Source: Thalassospira xianhensis MCCC 1A02616
Lineage (GTDB): Bacteria; Pseudomonadota; Alphaproteobacteria; Rhodospirillales; Thalassospiraceae
Length of the DNA stretch: 64,000 nucleotides
Assembly (NCBI RefSeq): GCF_003326475.1
Contig: NZ_JPWA01000008.1
Location: 93,888 to 157,887 of the forward strand
Direction: 5' to 3'
Under the pieces are notes generated by a model that made no database searches, had not been told where the DNA came from, and was given only the letters and a program-made list of their open reading frames with translations. Position numbers and translations under genes: made by a program. Positions within the stretch are counted from its first letter, which is position 1; each line of letters opens with the position of its first letter. Below, piece by piece: positions 41,902 to 50,019 of the stretch.

Positions 41902-43650
41902 ATGTCCGACCAAAACGAAGATGCTGCGGCAAAAGCAGAAGAAGTTTCTCAGAATGACACAGATGCCGTTCTTGCGTCCGCTCAGGATGAAGGTTCGCCT
42001 TCGGAAGATCCTGTAAGCTCGGAAACGGTTGCTGATACCCAGGCCACCGAGGCACCTGCTGTTCGACCCGGGCTGTTTGCTGGGGCAACATCCACAAACA
42101 TGCTCGAAATGTCATCGGATGCGCCGCAGGTAGATCCGGTGGAGCCGGATGCGGCAGTTGAAGAGCCGTCGGCAGTTCGCACCGGTCTCTTTGGTGCTGC
42201 AAAATCCAAGAGTATGATCGATCAGGAGCGCGATAAACCAGTCGACGACCCTGCGTTTCAGACCGTTGAAGGCAGTCAAGCCATCCTTTCCGGTGAGGAA
42301 GAGAACGAGCAGCATATGAAAGCTGCTCGTGAAACAGCCCAAAAGGCACTTTCTGGCGGTCTCTTCGCCAACGTCAAACAGGCGAGTATTGTTGACCTGG
42401 AGGCAAAGCACTCCCGGGAACACGCCGATATCATCGAACAAGACAAGAAAGCGCTTGAAGAAGCGGCTATTCACGAACAGACCATGGCACTTCTGAGCGA
42501 CGACCCCGGATTTACAACGGTTGACGTCAAAAATGCGAAAATCGATCCGAACCTGATCAGTAAGACCCCGTGGACGGAAAACGGCAAAATCGTAACAGAT
42601 AGCCTGAAGGCCCGTGACGCCAGGGAGGCCGCTGCGGCATTGGCGGAAGCCGCTCAGGGACTGACGGGTGATGGTGAAACAGCACAGAGTGCCGCTGAGC
42701 ATCTGAACGCTGGTGCAACAACCGAAGCCCAGCAGGAAGCCGCACTGAGCGATGATTTCCCAACCTATGAAGCCGTGGACGGCCTTCATGCCGATATGAT
42801 GTCCTCGTTGCTGGCCGCACGCCAATCCGCCTTGGGAGAGAACCGGGCAAAGGTTAAAATGACGGAAGAGCAGCGAAAGGCTCTTGAAGAACAGATTAAC
42901 GCGGACGCTGCGATGCGCCAGCAGGACGCGCAGCGTCAGGGCCCGCCCTCCGTTCTGGGCTCTCTGGCTGGTCTGTTCCAGAGCGACCCAAGTGGCAAGC
43001 TTCGCAAAGAGCATGCGAAAATCACCGCTGATTCCATCAGGGGGTCGGCTTTTGGCGAACGTGTAGTTAATCAGCAGTTCCGTCAGATGACCAACGCTGC
43101 TGACAGCATGTACCGGTCGTTTGCCGATCTGGACTCGAAGGTCAAAGACTTTAACCAGAAGTTTGCGACTTCGGCCGACGGCAGAAAGTTTCTTGACGCC
43201 CTTGATTATGTGGCCGACAGACGAAAAATTTCTGTTTCGACTCTCCGGGAACATCTGAACGACCTGAGCAATCACGACCCCAAAGACACCGTCCTGATGA
43301 AACTGCGTCATCGTCAGGATAAGCTCTGCAAGTCGCCCGAATTCCAGAAAGACCTTCAGGAAATCAATATGATTTCCGACAAGATGCGCCGGAATGGCAA
43401 ACGGTTTGCAGCTGATCTTCAGATGCTAAAGCGCAATGGCGTCGACTTTGCCGGAATCGAAGACCTGGGCACCAAACTCGCCGAAGGCATGAAGATCGAT
43501 GACCCGCTTCTGTCGAAACCGGGCGAGGCTGGTAAACTTTCGAAGGCACAGGATGACCTCAAGAAAATGGTCGACCACCTTCGCAAGGTCATTGAGGGTT
43601 TCTTCAAGACCCTCACGTCACTGTTCTCGCGCAGTTCCAGTGCCGCGTAA
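41902..43650 (+). CDS. large helical protein with repeated GLFA motifs
   Basis: From ATG (MSDQNEDAAAKAEEVSQ; AGAGGTATTAGG precedes it) this 582-aa protein has no signal peptide. The first ~170 residues are acidic and disordered. They contain three related motifs: GLFAGATSTNML, GLFGAAKSKSMI and GLFANVKQASIV. The rest is helical with a coiled C-terminal half (HLNDLSNHDPKDTVLMKLRH). The same motif occurs in the 317-aa protein beside dotL and in the SSB-like protein. It may be a scaffold or substrate adaptor of the transfer system. No family is recognised. Confidence 0.6.
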   Translation: MSDQNEDAAAKAEEVSQNDTDAVLASAQDEGSPSEDPVSSETVADTQATEAPAVRPGLFAGATSTNMLEMSSDAPQVDPVEPDAAVEEPSAVRTGLFGAAKSKSMIDQERDKPVDDPAFQTVEGSQAILSGEEENEQHMKAARETAQKALSGGLFANVKQASIVDLEAKHSREHADIIEQDKKALEEAAIHEQTMALLSDDPGFTTVDVKNAKIDPNLISKTPWTENGKIVTDSLKARDAREAAAALAEAAQGLTGDGETAQSAAEHLNAGATTEAQQEAALSDDFPTYEAVDGLHADMMSSLLAARQSALGENRAKVKMTEEQRKALEEQINADAAMRQQDAQRQGPPSVLGSLAGLFQSDPSGKLRKEHAKITADSIRGSAFGERVVNQQFRQMTNAADSMYRSFADLDSKVKDFNQKFATSADGRKFLDALDYVADRRKISVSTLREHLNDLSNHDPKDTVLMKLRHRQDKLCKSPEFQKDLQEINMISDKMRRNGKRFAADLQMLKRNGVDFAGIEDLGTKLAEGMKIDDPLLSKPGEAGKLSKAQDDLKKMVDHLRKVIEGFFKTLTSLFSRSSSAA

Positions 43651-43666
43651 CTGAAAGGACCAACTA

Positions 43667-45292
43667 TTGTCCGAACTTTGGATAATTGAGGCCCCCGGAA
43701 AGGCGAGGACGCTTGAAGGCATCCTCGCCCGATTGGGCTTGGATGCCGCCGTACAGGCGACCAAAGGGCATTTACTTCAGATGCCAGAATCTCTTGGAAC
43801 ACTGGGAATTGATAAAGATTTCCATGAGTACGCTCGGGCACCCCAGGACCTGGACCTATATAAACGCATCCGGACAATGGCAAGGTCTGCCAGCAAGGTT
43901 ATCATCGCGACCGACGCAGACAGTGAGGGTGATGTTATTGCGTGGGATGTTGCCGAAGCAATCGCAGACATTCAGCCTCACCCGATCCGCGTGCGGCTCA
44001 AAGGAATGGACGATGAGTCTATTCAGGAAGCTTTGGGTGCAGCCACCGAAGTGTTAAAAGCCGATGCCATACCAGGCCGCACCCGCGCAATCATTGATCG
44101 AATGATCGGCGCGACCTTCTCCAAACCGGGAGTAACCGTTGGGCGGGTAGCCACCGCAATGCTTGGCGTCGTGATTACCGAGAAGCCCACGGTCTGGCGA
44201 TTGAACCTGTCCGCACCGGCAAAGGACGGCGGGAGGCCATGGCTGACAAATGTGGACGTGAAGCCGCCGATGTCTTTGAGTGACGCCCGCCAGCTCGAAA
44301 AAACAGCCTTCCCCGCACTGTCCATGAAGTCGTCAGACCAGGCCGTCTCCCAACCAGCCCACATGGGAGACATTATCGTAAGGGCATCTGAAGAGCTTGA
44401 CATGAGGCCGTCAGAAACAGCGCGAGCTTTGCAGCGCTCTTATGAAGCCGGGAAGATGTCGTACCCGCGGTCAGGGTCTCGCGGCATGAGCCCGGTTGCT
44501 GCACGCAAACTGAAGAAGATCCTGCAAAAATCGGGTTACAAGTTCAATGAAGAGTCTGTAGCTGGGAAACCCGAGAACGATGTTCACGATGCCCCGTATC
44601 CGATTGGAAATGTCGACGTCACCAACAATCCGGCGCGACTTGGCGAGGATGAAGGGGTAAGGGGGCTTGTTGCGCGAGACCTTATCAAGACGGGACAAAA
44701 GCACGTTAAGGAAACCGCTGACAGCTCGAAAATCCGCAATCACTTGCTGTCCGAAGGCTTCTCGCCAGAGGTGGCGCAAATGATTGCCAGCCTGAATTGG
44801 CATCGTGAGCAAGGTCCGCGATATCCGGGTCAAGTCAGTTGGTCGGAATCCAGACTGGAAAAAAGAAACCAAGATGCGGTTCTGATGGAGAGCGTCATGA
44901 AGGCGGGACTTGGTCGTCCCTCGACTTGGCCCAACCACATTGAGAGTTTTCTGAAGCGGGACCTTGTCGATGAAGACTTCAAGCTCACCGAAAAAGGGAA
45001 AAGCTGGCTGCGCCAGAGCCCTCGTGAGCTGATTAACCCCAAACTGTCTGTTGCTATCGAGAACGCCTGCGAAAATGCAACCGCCAATCTTGATGTGTCA
45101 GGCCGAGAACCATGGGAGGTACTGGCCCAGAAAATTGTCACGGCTCTTCCCGGGAACATCCAGGCACCGTTGGTCGGCTCCGTTGAGAATGTGCAGTCTC
45201 GGCCGCGAACAGATTTCAGGCACATGGTTGAAGCCGGAATCGATTTTGATAGCTTAACCGTTCACAACGCTTTCGCCTACACACCAGACTAG
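43667..45292 (+). CDS. short type IA DNA topoisomerase
   Basis: The 541-aa protein has the Toprim domain at its start (IIEAPGKARTLEGIL; ATDADSEGDVIAWD with the DxDxE metal site). The catalytic tyrosine region is MSYPRSGSRGMSP, where most TopA/TopB have a YxRT(D) motif. No C-terminal zinc ribbons are present, so it is shorter than TopA (about 865) or TopB (about 650). It relaxes or decatenates single-stranded DNA by family; plasmid versions such as TraE act in transfer or resolution. It has a TTG start behind AAAGGACC. It is the last gene of the transfer-linked operon. Confidence 0.82.
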   Translation: MSELWIIEAPGKARTLEGILARLGLDAAVQATKGHLLQMPESLGTLGIDKDFHEYARAPQDLDLYKRIRTMARSASKVIIATDADSEGDVIAWDVAEAIADIQPHPIRVRLKGMDDESIQEALGAATEVLKADAIPGRTRAIIDRMIGATFSKPGVTVGRVATAMLGVVITEKPTVWRLNLSAPAKDGGRPWLTNVDVKPPMSLSDARQLEKTAFPALSMKSSDQAVSQPAHMGDIIVRASEELDMRPSETARALQRSYEAGKMSYPRSGSRGMSPVAARKLKKILQKSGYKFNEESVAGKPENDVHDAPYPIGNVDVTNNPARLGEDEGVRGLVARDLIKTGQKHVKETADSSKIRNHLLSEGFSPEVAQMIASLNWHREQGPRYPGQVSWSESRLEKRNQDAVLMESVMKAGLGRPSTWPNHIESFLKRDLVDEDFKLTEKGKSWLRQSPRELINPKLSVAIENACENATANLDVSGREPWEVLAQKIVTALPGNIQAPLVGSVENVQSRPRTDFRHMVEAGIDFDSLTVHNAFAYTPD

Positions 45293-45331
45293 AACCGAAA
45301 CAGCGTTGAATATGCGCTAATTTCTGACAAC

Positions 45332-45355
45332 AAATGTTTAAACATTTAAACATTT
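45332..45355. repeat. palindrome AAATGTTTAAA-CA-TTTAAACATTT
   Basis: Perfect 11-bp arms around CA, immediately upstream of the HAD-like gene. The inner GTTTAAACATTTAAAC is repeated exactly at the other end of that gene (46629-46644). It is a candidate centromere (parS-like) or operator site near parA. Confidence 0.6.
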
Positions 45356-45377
45356 GGCCCATGTAAAAGTGACCTTT

Positions 45378-46634
45378 ATGAGACCGGACCACAACCTTCC
45401 CCTTCCACGTCTATACCTTGACCTTGATGGTGTGTTCTTCGATTTCGCCCGCACCGTCAAAGAGAACTTTGGTGTCAACTGTGATACGGAATCCCTCGAT
45501 CCAGTTTGGGCGAAAGTCCGGTCAAATCCGAGCTTTTGGGAAACCTTGCCTCTCCTTGATGATGCTTGGGATTTGTGGTTACACGTCCGAGAGCTGTCAC
45601 CAATCTTTCTGACAGGTGCCTGTGACCCAATCCCGATTGCAGCAATTGGAAAGACCGCCTCAGTGAGGAAGGCCTTCGGTCAAAACCCGGTCTATGTCAC
45701 ACGTGCGTCTCAGAAGCATGAGTTTGTCGTTCCCGGGGATATTCTCATCGATGACTCCGAACGCAATATCGAGCAGTGGCAATCGGCCGGAGGTGTCGGC
45801 ATCTGTCACAGGTCCGCCGATGAAACCATTGCCACCCTCAACGAACTGCTGGGGCCAGAAGGGCAGCTTCATGATGCGCTATATATGCGACATGTCCAGA
45901 AGTTGCGGTCAGCCCACAAAGACGCCTATCATTCCAAAATTGGATTCTGGGAACTCCCGACCGAAGCTCGCCAGTGTGTCATTGCGCGCTTTAGCCCAAC
46001 ATTTGCTGACGTTGGTCGCGACATGCGGCTGTCCTCAAATCATGTTCTCTCACCAACGCCAACTGCGGGTATTGCCAAGATTTGTGTCGTCGGCGAGCAC
46101 GTTTTCACAAGCGACGGACTGCATCTGCTATTTGTTCTGGTGAACGATCAACTAACGGCTGAGGATGGCACCGTCCATCATGTGGTGGTAGCACATAACA
46201 ATCTCGAGGCCCCGGATGAACGGTCAATCATCGTCGCCAACGCCTTCTTCAAAGCTCACGGTGCATTTGCCTGCCACAACATTCCTGAAGCGGTCGAACT
46301 TCCTGGGCACGCTATGTGGAGAGGTCGCCCCGACCTTAAGGTGCGCGGGCTGACACCGACCCCAAAGGTCAGCTCTGTCACGCCTTACCAGTTTCCTGAC
46401 GGCAGTACAGGGACCGTTGAAGTGGTATCGTCGCTTGATTTGGAGGTAACGGTTTATCGTAACCGTGATAGCCAGATCCATCACCCAACCCTGCCTGCCA
46501 TCATCCGAAGAATACCTTCCCTGGACTCTGTTGAGTTCTCGGCATGGTACCAAAACGGGGAGTGCTTGAGGCAAGTGCTTCCATCGCGGGATATCCCGGA
46601 CGAATCCAAGATGAAAACAAATCCAAAAGTTTAA
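45378..46634 (+). CDS. HAD-family protein with 5'-nucleotidase-like domain
   Basis: Residues ~8-170 form a HAD hydrolase domain. LYLDLDGVFFDFA carries the nucleophile Asp and the +2 Asp, PIFLTGAC the Thr motif, and DILIDDSERNIEQW the acidic motif IV. This resembles 5'(3')-deoxyribonucleotidase-type members. The last ~240 residues are an unassigned beta-rich region. I start at MRPDHNLPLPR because the earlier TTG lies within the upstream palindrome. The stop codon lies inside the matching downstream palindrome, so the gene is bracketed by the two sites. It precedes parA. Confidence 0.65.
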   Translation: MRPDHNLPLPRLYLDLDGVFFDFARTVKENFGVNCDTESLDPVWAKVRSNPSFWETLPLLDDAWDLWLHVRELSPIFLTGACDPIPIAAIGKTASVRKAFGQNPVYVTRASQKHEFVVPGDILIDDSERNIEQWQSAGGVGICHRSADETIATLNELLGPEGQLHDALYMRHVQKLRSAHKDAYHSKIGFWELPTEARQCVIARFSPTFADVGRDMRLSSNHVLSPTPTAGIAKICVVGEHVFTSDGLHLLFVLVNDQLTAEDGTVHHVVVAHNNLEAPDERSIIVANAFFKAHGAFACHNIPEAVELPGHAMWRGRPDLKVRGLTPTPKVSSVTPYQFPDGSTGTVEVVSSLDLEVTVYRNRDSQIHHPTLPAIIRRIPSLDSVEFSAWYQNGECLRQVLPSRDIPDESKMKTNPKV

Positions 46635-46648
46635 ACATTTAAACTTTT
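46625..46648. repeat. palindrome AAAAGTTTAAA-CA-TTTAAACTTTT
   Basis: Perfect 11-bp arms around CA, containing the HAD gene's stop codon. It shares the 16-bp core with the palindrome at 45332, while the outer bases differ but stay paired. It lies 155 bp before parA. Confidence 0.6.
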
Positions 46649-46659
46649 AACTGCGCGAA

Positions 46660-46692
46660 GAGGGCCAGAAAAGTTTTCTGGCCCTCTTTTTT
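46660..46692 (+). terminator. rho-independent terminator
   Basis: GAGGGCCAGAAAA and TTTTCTGGCCCTC form a perfect 13-bp stem with a 1-nt centre and a T6 tail. It ends the HAD gene transcript and isolates the parA operon. Confidence 0.88.
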
Positions 46693-46802
46693 CGTGGTGA
46701 AACCTCGAATATGTGTCAGAATCGCGCCCGCTACCAAAAATGTTTACGTTTCGATAACCACTTTGATCGCACTTTGACCTATGTCCTATAAAGGAGGTCC
46801 TA

Positions 46803-47510
46803 ATGGCGCTTCAGAAAGCAGTTGTTCCAAGTCCTGAGATTCCCCAGGCGGAAGTGGGAAAAACTTCTGCCAGCCGCAAGAGGAAAATCGTCACCATTGC
46901 CAGCCCGAAGGGCGGGTCTGGCAAGACCACCGCGACAAGAAATTTGGCCGTCCTTGCAGCCTTGGAAGGCCTCACTGTGGCAACCGTTGACTTCGACCGG
47001 CAGCGCACGTTGACCAAGTGGTGGGGGAAACGTCCCCCTGAATGCGCGCCGATTATTCATTACGAGGTTACTCTTACCGACCTTGAAGAAGTCGCTGCCG
47101 TCGCTGAAATTGACGATGCCGACATTATTCTCGTCGACACCCCTCCAAGCGTTGAAGACCATGCAGAGGCAATGCGCATGCTCATAGACATGTCTGACCT
47201 TGTTCTGGTGGCGACTTTCCAGGGTGGGGACGACCTGGACTCCGTCATCCCATGGATGCAGTATCTTCGCCAAACTGACATTCCGGCCGCATTTGTTCTT
47301 GGAGGAACGAAGCGGCGAACAATCTCCCTTGAAGACGCAAAGCGGAAGCTTATTCAGAAAGGGGAGCTGTGCCCGATTGACCTTCCCCACTATGAAGATA
47401 TTTCTCAGGCTGCCAACGTCGGGTTAGGGATTGCAGAAATTAAAAATGCGAAGGGAGCCGAAGACGCCGAGGGCATCTGGCACTTTGTTCGCGGCAGACT
47501 GGCAATTTAA
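46803..47510 (+). CDS. parA: ParA-family partition ATPase
   Basis: The 235-aa protein has the deviant Walker A motif SPKGGSGKTTATRNLAV, followed by VDFDRQRTL (Walker A') and IILVDTPPS (Walker B), typical of small type Ib ParA proteins without an N-terminal HTH. ParA forms nucleoid-bound ATP dimers and moves plasmid copies with a centromere-binding partner. A strong AAGGAGGTCCTA site precedes the ATG. The next gene, 13 bp on, is the likely partner. The palindromes before it may be the centromere. Confidence 0.9.
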   Translation: MALQKAVVPSPEIPQAEVGKTSASRKRKIVTIASPKGGSGKTTATRNLAVLAALEGLTVATVDFDRQRTLTKWWGKRPPECAPIIHYEVTLTDLEEVAAVAEIDDADIILVDTPPSVEDHAEAMRMLIDMSDLVLVATFQGGDDLDSVIPWMQYLRQTDIPAAFVLGGTKRRTISLEDAKRKLIQKGELCPIDLPHYEDISQAANVGLGIAEIKNAKGAEDAEGIWHFVRGRLAI

Positions 47511-47523
47511 GGAGGGCACTTCG

Positions 47524-48168
47524 ATGTCAGGTAAAAAGCTTCAACCGGCAACACGGGCTACACAGTTCTCTAGAAATGTCCTGAGAAAACAAGGGATGTC
47601 GACTGATGAACGCGTGCATGAGATGCAAGGTGTCTCATTCAATCTCAATAACAAAAGCGAATTTGTTGCTGAGATTAAGGTCCTCTGGCGAGAGGCTCAG
47701 GCTCGCTTCATCCTTGTTGGCAAGTATCTTATGGCAGCGAAAGAGCGCCTTCCTCACGGCGAATTCGAAGCCATGATACTCAATGACCTTCCCTTCGGCA
47801 AAGGTGTCGCCTATCAGCTACGCAGGGCAGCTGAGGCCATTGAGAATGGCCTACTTATTGAATCCGAAATTCCGCCAAACTATTCAACCGTCTATCATCT
47901 GTCGACACTTGCATCCAAAGAAATCCAGCAAGCTCGGCAAGAGGGGGTCATCCACCCCGAAGTCACGATGGCTGAGGTGAAGTCTTTCAAGAGGAAACTC
48001 CGCGTCATCGATGCCGTGGAAGTCGATGACAATGGCAACGATGTGGAACAAACTAAAGTGCGGACTGAGCTGTTGGGCCGCCGAGCCACCATTGTTAGCC
48101 AGATTGCCAAACTTGAAAAAGAGCTGGAGAGCATAGATCGCAAACTCGGCTTAAAGTCAGTCTCGTAA
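47524..48168 (+). CDS. DUF3102-like protein, probable ParA partner
   Basis: This 214-aa protein lacks the canonical ParB nuclease-like domain. Its middle (ILVGKYLMAAKERLPHGEFE plus LPFGKGVAYQLRRAAEAIE) resembles DUF3102, which has a helix-turn-helix-like end. A charged N-terminus and a C-terminal coiled coil (IVSQIAKLEKELESIDRKLG) fit a dimeric DNA-binding centromere protein. AAGGAGGGC precedes the start. Partition function is inferred from the operon with parA. Confidence 0.65.
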   Translation: MSGKKLQPATRATQFSRNVLRKQGMSTDERVHEMQGVSFNLNNKSEFVAEIKVLWREAQARFILVGKYLMAAKERLPHGEFEAMILNDLPFGKGVAYQLRRAAEAIENGLLIESEIPPNYSTVYHLSTLASKEIQQARQEGVIHPEVTMAEVKSFKRKLRVIDAVEVDDNGNDVEQTKVRTELLGRRATIVSQIAKLEKELESIDRKLGLKSVS

Positions 48169-48169
48169 C

Positions 48170-49192
48170 CTACACGATACCGTACACACGAAACGAAGAG
48201 CGACCGGTCAGTTCTTGCACTACCGGTCGCTCTTTAATTTTCGGACCATCATGAAGCAGGCGTTCAAGGATATTTGCACAGGCGCGGGATGATATGCCGA
48301 GCTCAGTTGATGCTGTGGTGGTGGTCACGGCAATTCTCTTAAATAGCAAATCGACCACTCTTGGCAAATTTGACGACGATCTCATCGAAAAATCGACCTC
48401 CTCAAATGCCCTGTGAGCGGCCTCTAAGCGATTTAATAGGCCGTAGGTGCCGAGACACCCCAACTCCACTCCACGGGCAAATTTTCGATGCCAGCGTGAG
48501 TCCGGCCCCGGACTGAACGAAAAGACATCCTCATGAAACCCGGTAGAAATCATCACCCATGCTTTTTCGGTCAGTCCGGACCGCGCAAGCCAGGCGGATG
48601 CCAATACACGACCAGCCTCGGGGCTAATCATCTCGTCACAGCCTGATGTGTTCCAAAGATACAAAATCTCGGCCGCAGCCATCAGGGGAGGGATGCCTTT
48701 CCATCGAGAGACATTCTCAGCGGAAAAGACCTCTTCCAGTCCATATCGGATATCATCAAAATCACGCTGCTCTCTTTGACCGGCAGAAATCCAACTTGTT
48801 TGGAACCCCGTCCCGGATTTTGCTTTCAAGCGCAGTCGGGTCATTGCGACCAGTCGAAGAGGGGTGAACATCTGCCTCGGACTGCGTCGACTTGCGACAC
48901 GCAGAAAAGGCAATAGATCTGCCGTTCTGCTCATTTCGTTCGAGATTGGGCCGTCGTAGGCGTCAAAGGCCACCAAACGCAAGTCTTCCGGGATGACATA
49001 ATCACCACTAAGGCGCGCTGACGACACAGCTTCGGCCAGTACAGCTCGTTCAATCCATCCTTCACGCACCCGTTCAGGAGCCAGACGCAGACTTTCGTTC
49101 AACTTGGTAATTGCTTGTGTGGCATCGTTCAGTCGTTTAACGACGCCCAGAGATATCTCTGCGGTCTCTGTCAGCCCTTGGAACCCGAACAT
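48170..49192 (-). CDS. RHE_PE00001/DUF1612-like plasmid protein with C-terminal HTH
   Basis: The sequence WIERAVLAEAVSSARLSGDY, the TRLRLKAKSGTGFQTSWISA region, and a C-terminal winged helix resemble DUF1612/RHE_PE00001-type proteins of rhizobial and other alphaproteobacterial plasmids. The winged helix is RIAVTTTTASTELGISSRAC followed by ANILERLLHDG. The family has a Fic-like-protein type N-terminal segment and a DNA-binding end; its role is unknown, perhaps copy or maintenance control. The ATG at MFGFQGLT is chosen because TAGGAGGTGGGC precedes it. It is convergent with the parA operon, with adjacent stops. Confidence 0.7.
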   Translation of the reverse strand: MFGFQGLTETAEISLGVVKRLNDATQAITKLNESLRLAPERVREGWIERAVLAEAVSSARLSGDYVIPEDLRLVAFDAYDGPISNEMSRTADLLPFLRVASRRSPRQMFTPLRLVAMTRLRLKAKSGTGFQTSWISAGQREQRDFDDIRYGLEEVFSAENVSRWKGIPPLMAAAEILYLWNTSGCDEMISPEAGRVLASAWLARSGLTEKAWVMISTGFHEDVFSFSPGPDSRWHRKFARGVELGCLGTYGLLNRLEAAHRAFEEVDFSMRSSSNLPRVVDLLFKRIAVTTTTASTELGISSRACANILERLLHDGPKIKERPVVQELTGRSSFRVYGIV

Positions 49193-49383
49193 GCCCACCT
49201 CCTAACATGTTCGTCAACATACTTGTTTTCTCGATGTTCGTCCACGACTTTGGCGTGGCATCTAAATCGCCAAATACAGCGATTCAGCATGTCAATTCGG
49301 AAGCTAACTACACCTTAGAGTCACTATACCAGACACTCTCATTCTTGGCATTTTTCCCTGTCGGAACCGACCATTTTCCAAAG

Positions 49384-49410
49384 AAAAAAGGGGAGAGCAA
49401 TGCTCTCCCC
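49384..49410 (-). terminator. terminator of mucR
   Basis: GGGGAGAG and CTCTCCCC form a strong stem. Read on the minus strand it is followed by T6, 30-50 bp after the mucR stop. Confidence 0.85.
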
Positions 49411-49443
49411 TGTGAGGATCTTCGCAGCAAGTTTGCTCGTATT

Positions 49444-49995
49444 TTAGTTAGCTGCTTCCGCCTTTTTCGCGCGGGATTTTTTGCTATTGCCACGTCCAAG
49501 GCCAACTTGAATTGCGTAGTTGCTTTTCTGTTTGGCATAGTTCGGGGCAACCATCGGGTAATCCGCCGGGAGGCCCCACTTCGCGCGATACTCTTCCGGG
49601 GTAAGTCCGAATGCACCATTCAGGTGACGTTTAAGCATCTTCAGCTTTTTGCCGTCTTCCAGGCAAATGATCCAGTCGTCGGTAAGCGACTCACGGATCG
49701 GAACGGCTGGCTGCTGTCCAGTCTCGCTTACTGGGCGCTTGTTCTCCGCGATTGCATCGACAGTTGCCTGTGCCGCTGGCGCAGACGCTGCTGGAGCGGC
49801 GGGGGAAGAAGTCGGTGTCGTTGGCGTAGCAGGCCCTACTTTTACAGAAGCAGCCTGGGCATTTGCAAGAGAAGCACTGATCTGCGTAATCAGGTCCGGC
49901 AGAGTGCTCGCATCTTTCACTGCGCCGTGCTCGATCAGGTTGTTCACGATACCAGCAACAATGGTTGTTGTATCAGGAGTTGTTATTTCGCTCAT
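49444..49995 (-). CDS. mucR: Ros/MucR-family transcriptional regulator, zinc-ligand variant
   Basis: The C-terminal half has the Ros/MucR domain: DDWIICLEDGKKLKMLKRHL, FGLTPEEYRAKWGLPADYPM and VAPNYAKQKSNYA. MucR proteins bind AT-rich DNA and act as H-NS-like silencers and regulators in alphaproteobacteria. Two of four zinc ligands are changed: CxxC is CLED and the second His of the HxxxH is absent (HLNGAF). Some rhizobial homologues also fold without zinc. The N-terminal half is an acidic, Ala/Pro-rich oligomerisation region. GGAGATAAGAC precedes the ATG, and a clear terminator follows. Confidence 0.88.
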   Translation of the reverse strand: MSEITTPDTTTIVAGIVNNLIEHGAVKDASTLPDLITQISASLANAQAASVKVGPATPTTPTSSPAAPAASAPAAQATVDAIAENKRPVSETGQQPAVPIRESLTDDWIICLEDGKKLKMLKRHLNGAFGLTPEEYRAKWGLPADYPMVAPNYAKQKSNYAIQVGLGRGNSKKSRAKKAEAAN

Positions 49996-50019
49996 GTCTT
50001 ATCTCCGATGAATTACGGT

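Noticed and set aside
42112..43311. 399-codon minus-strand frame
   Set aside because: It lies inside the 582-aa plus-strand operon gene, has no ribosome site or family, and its composition (Cys/Arg/Leu rich) is typical of an antisense shadow.
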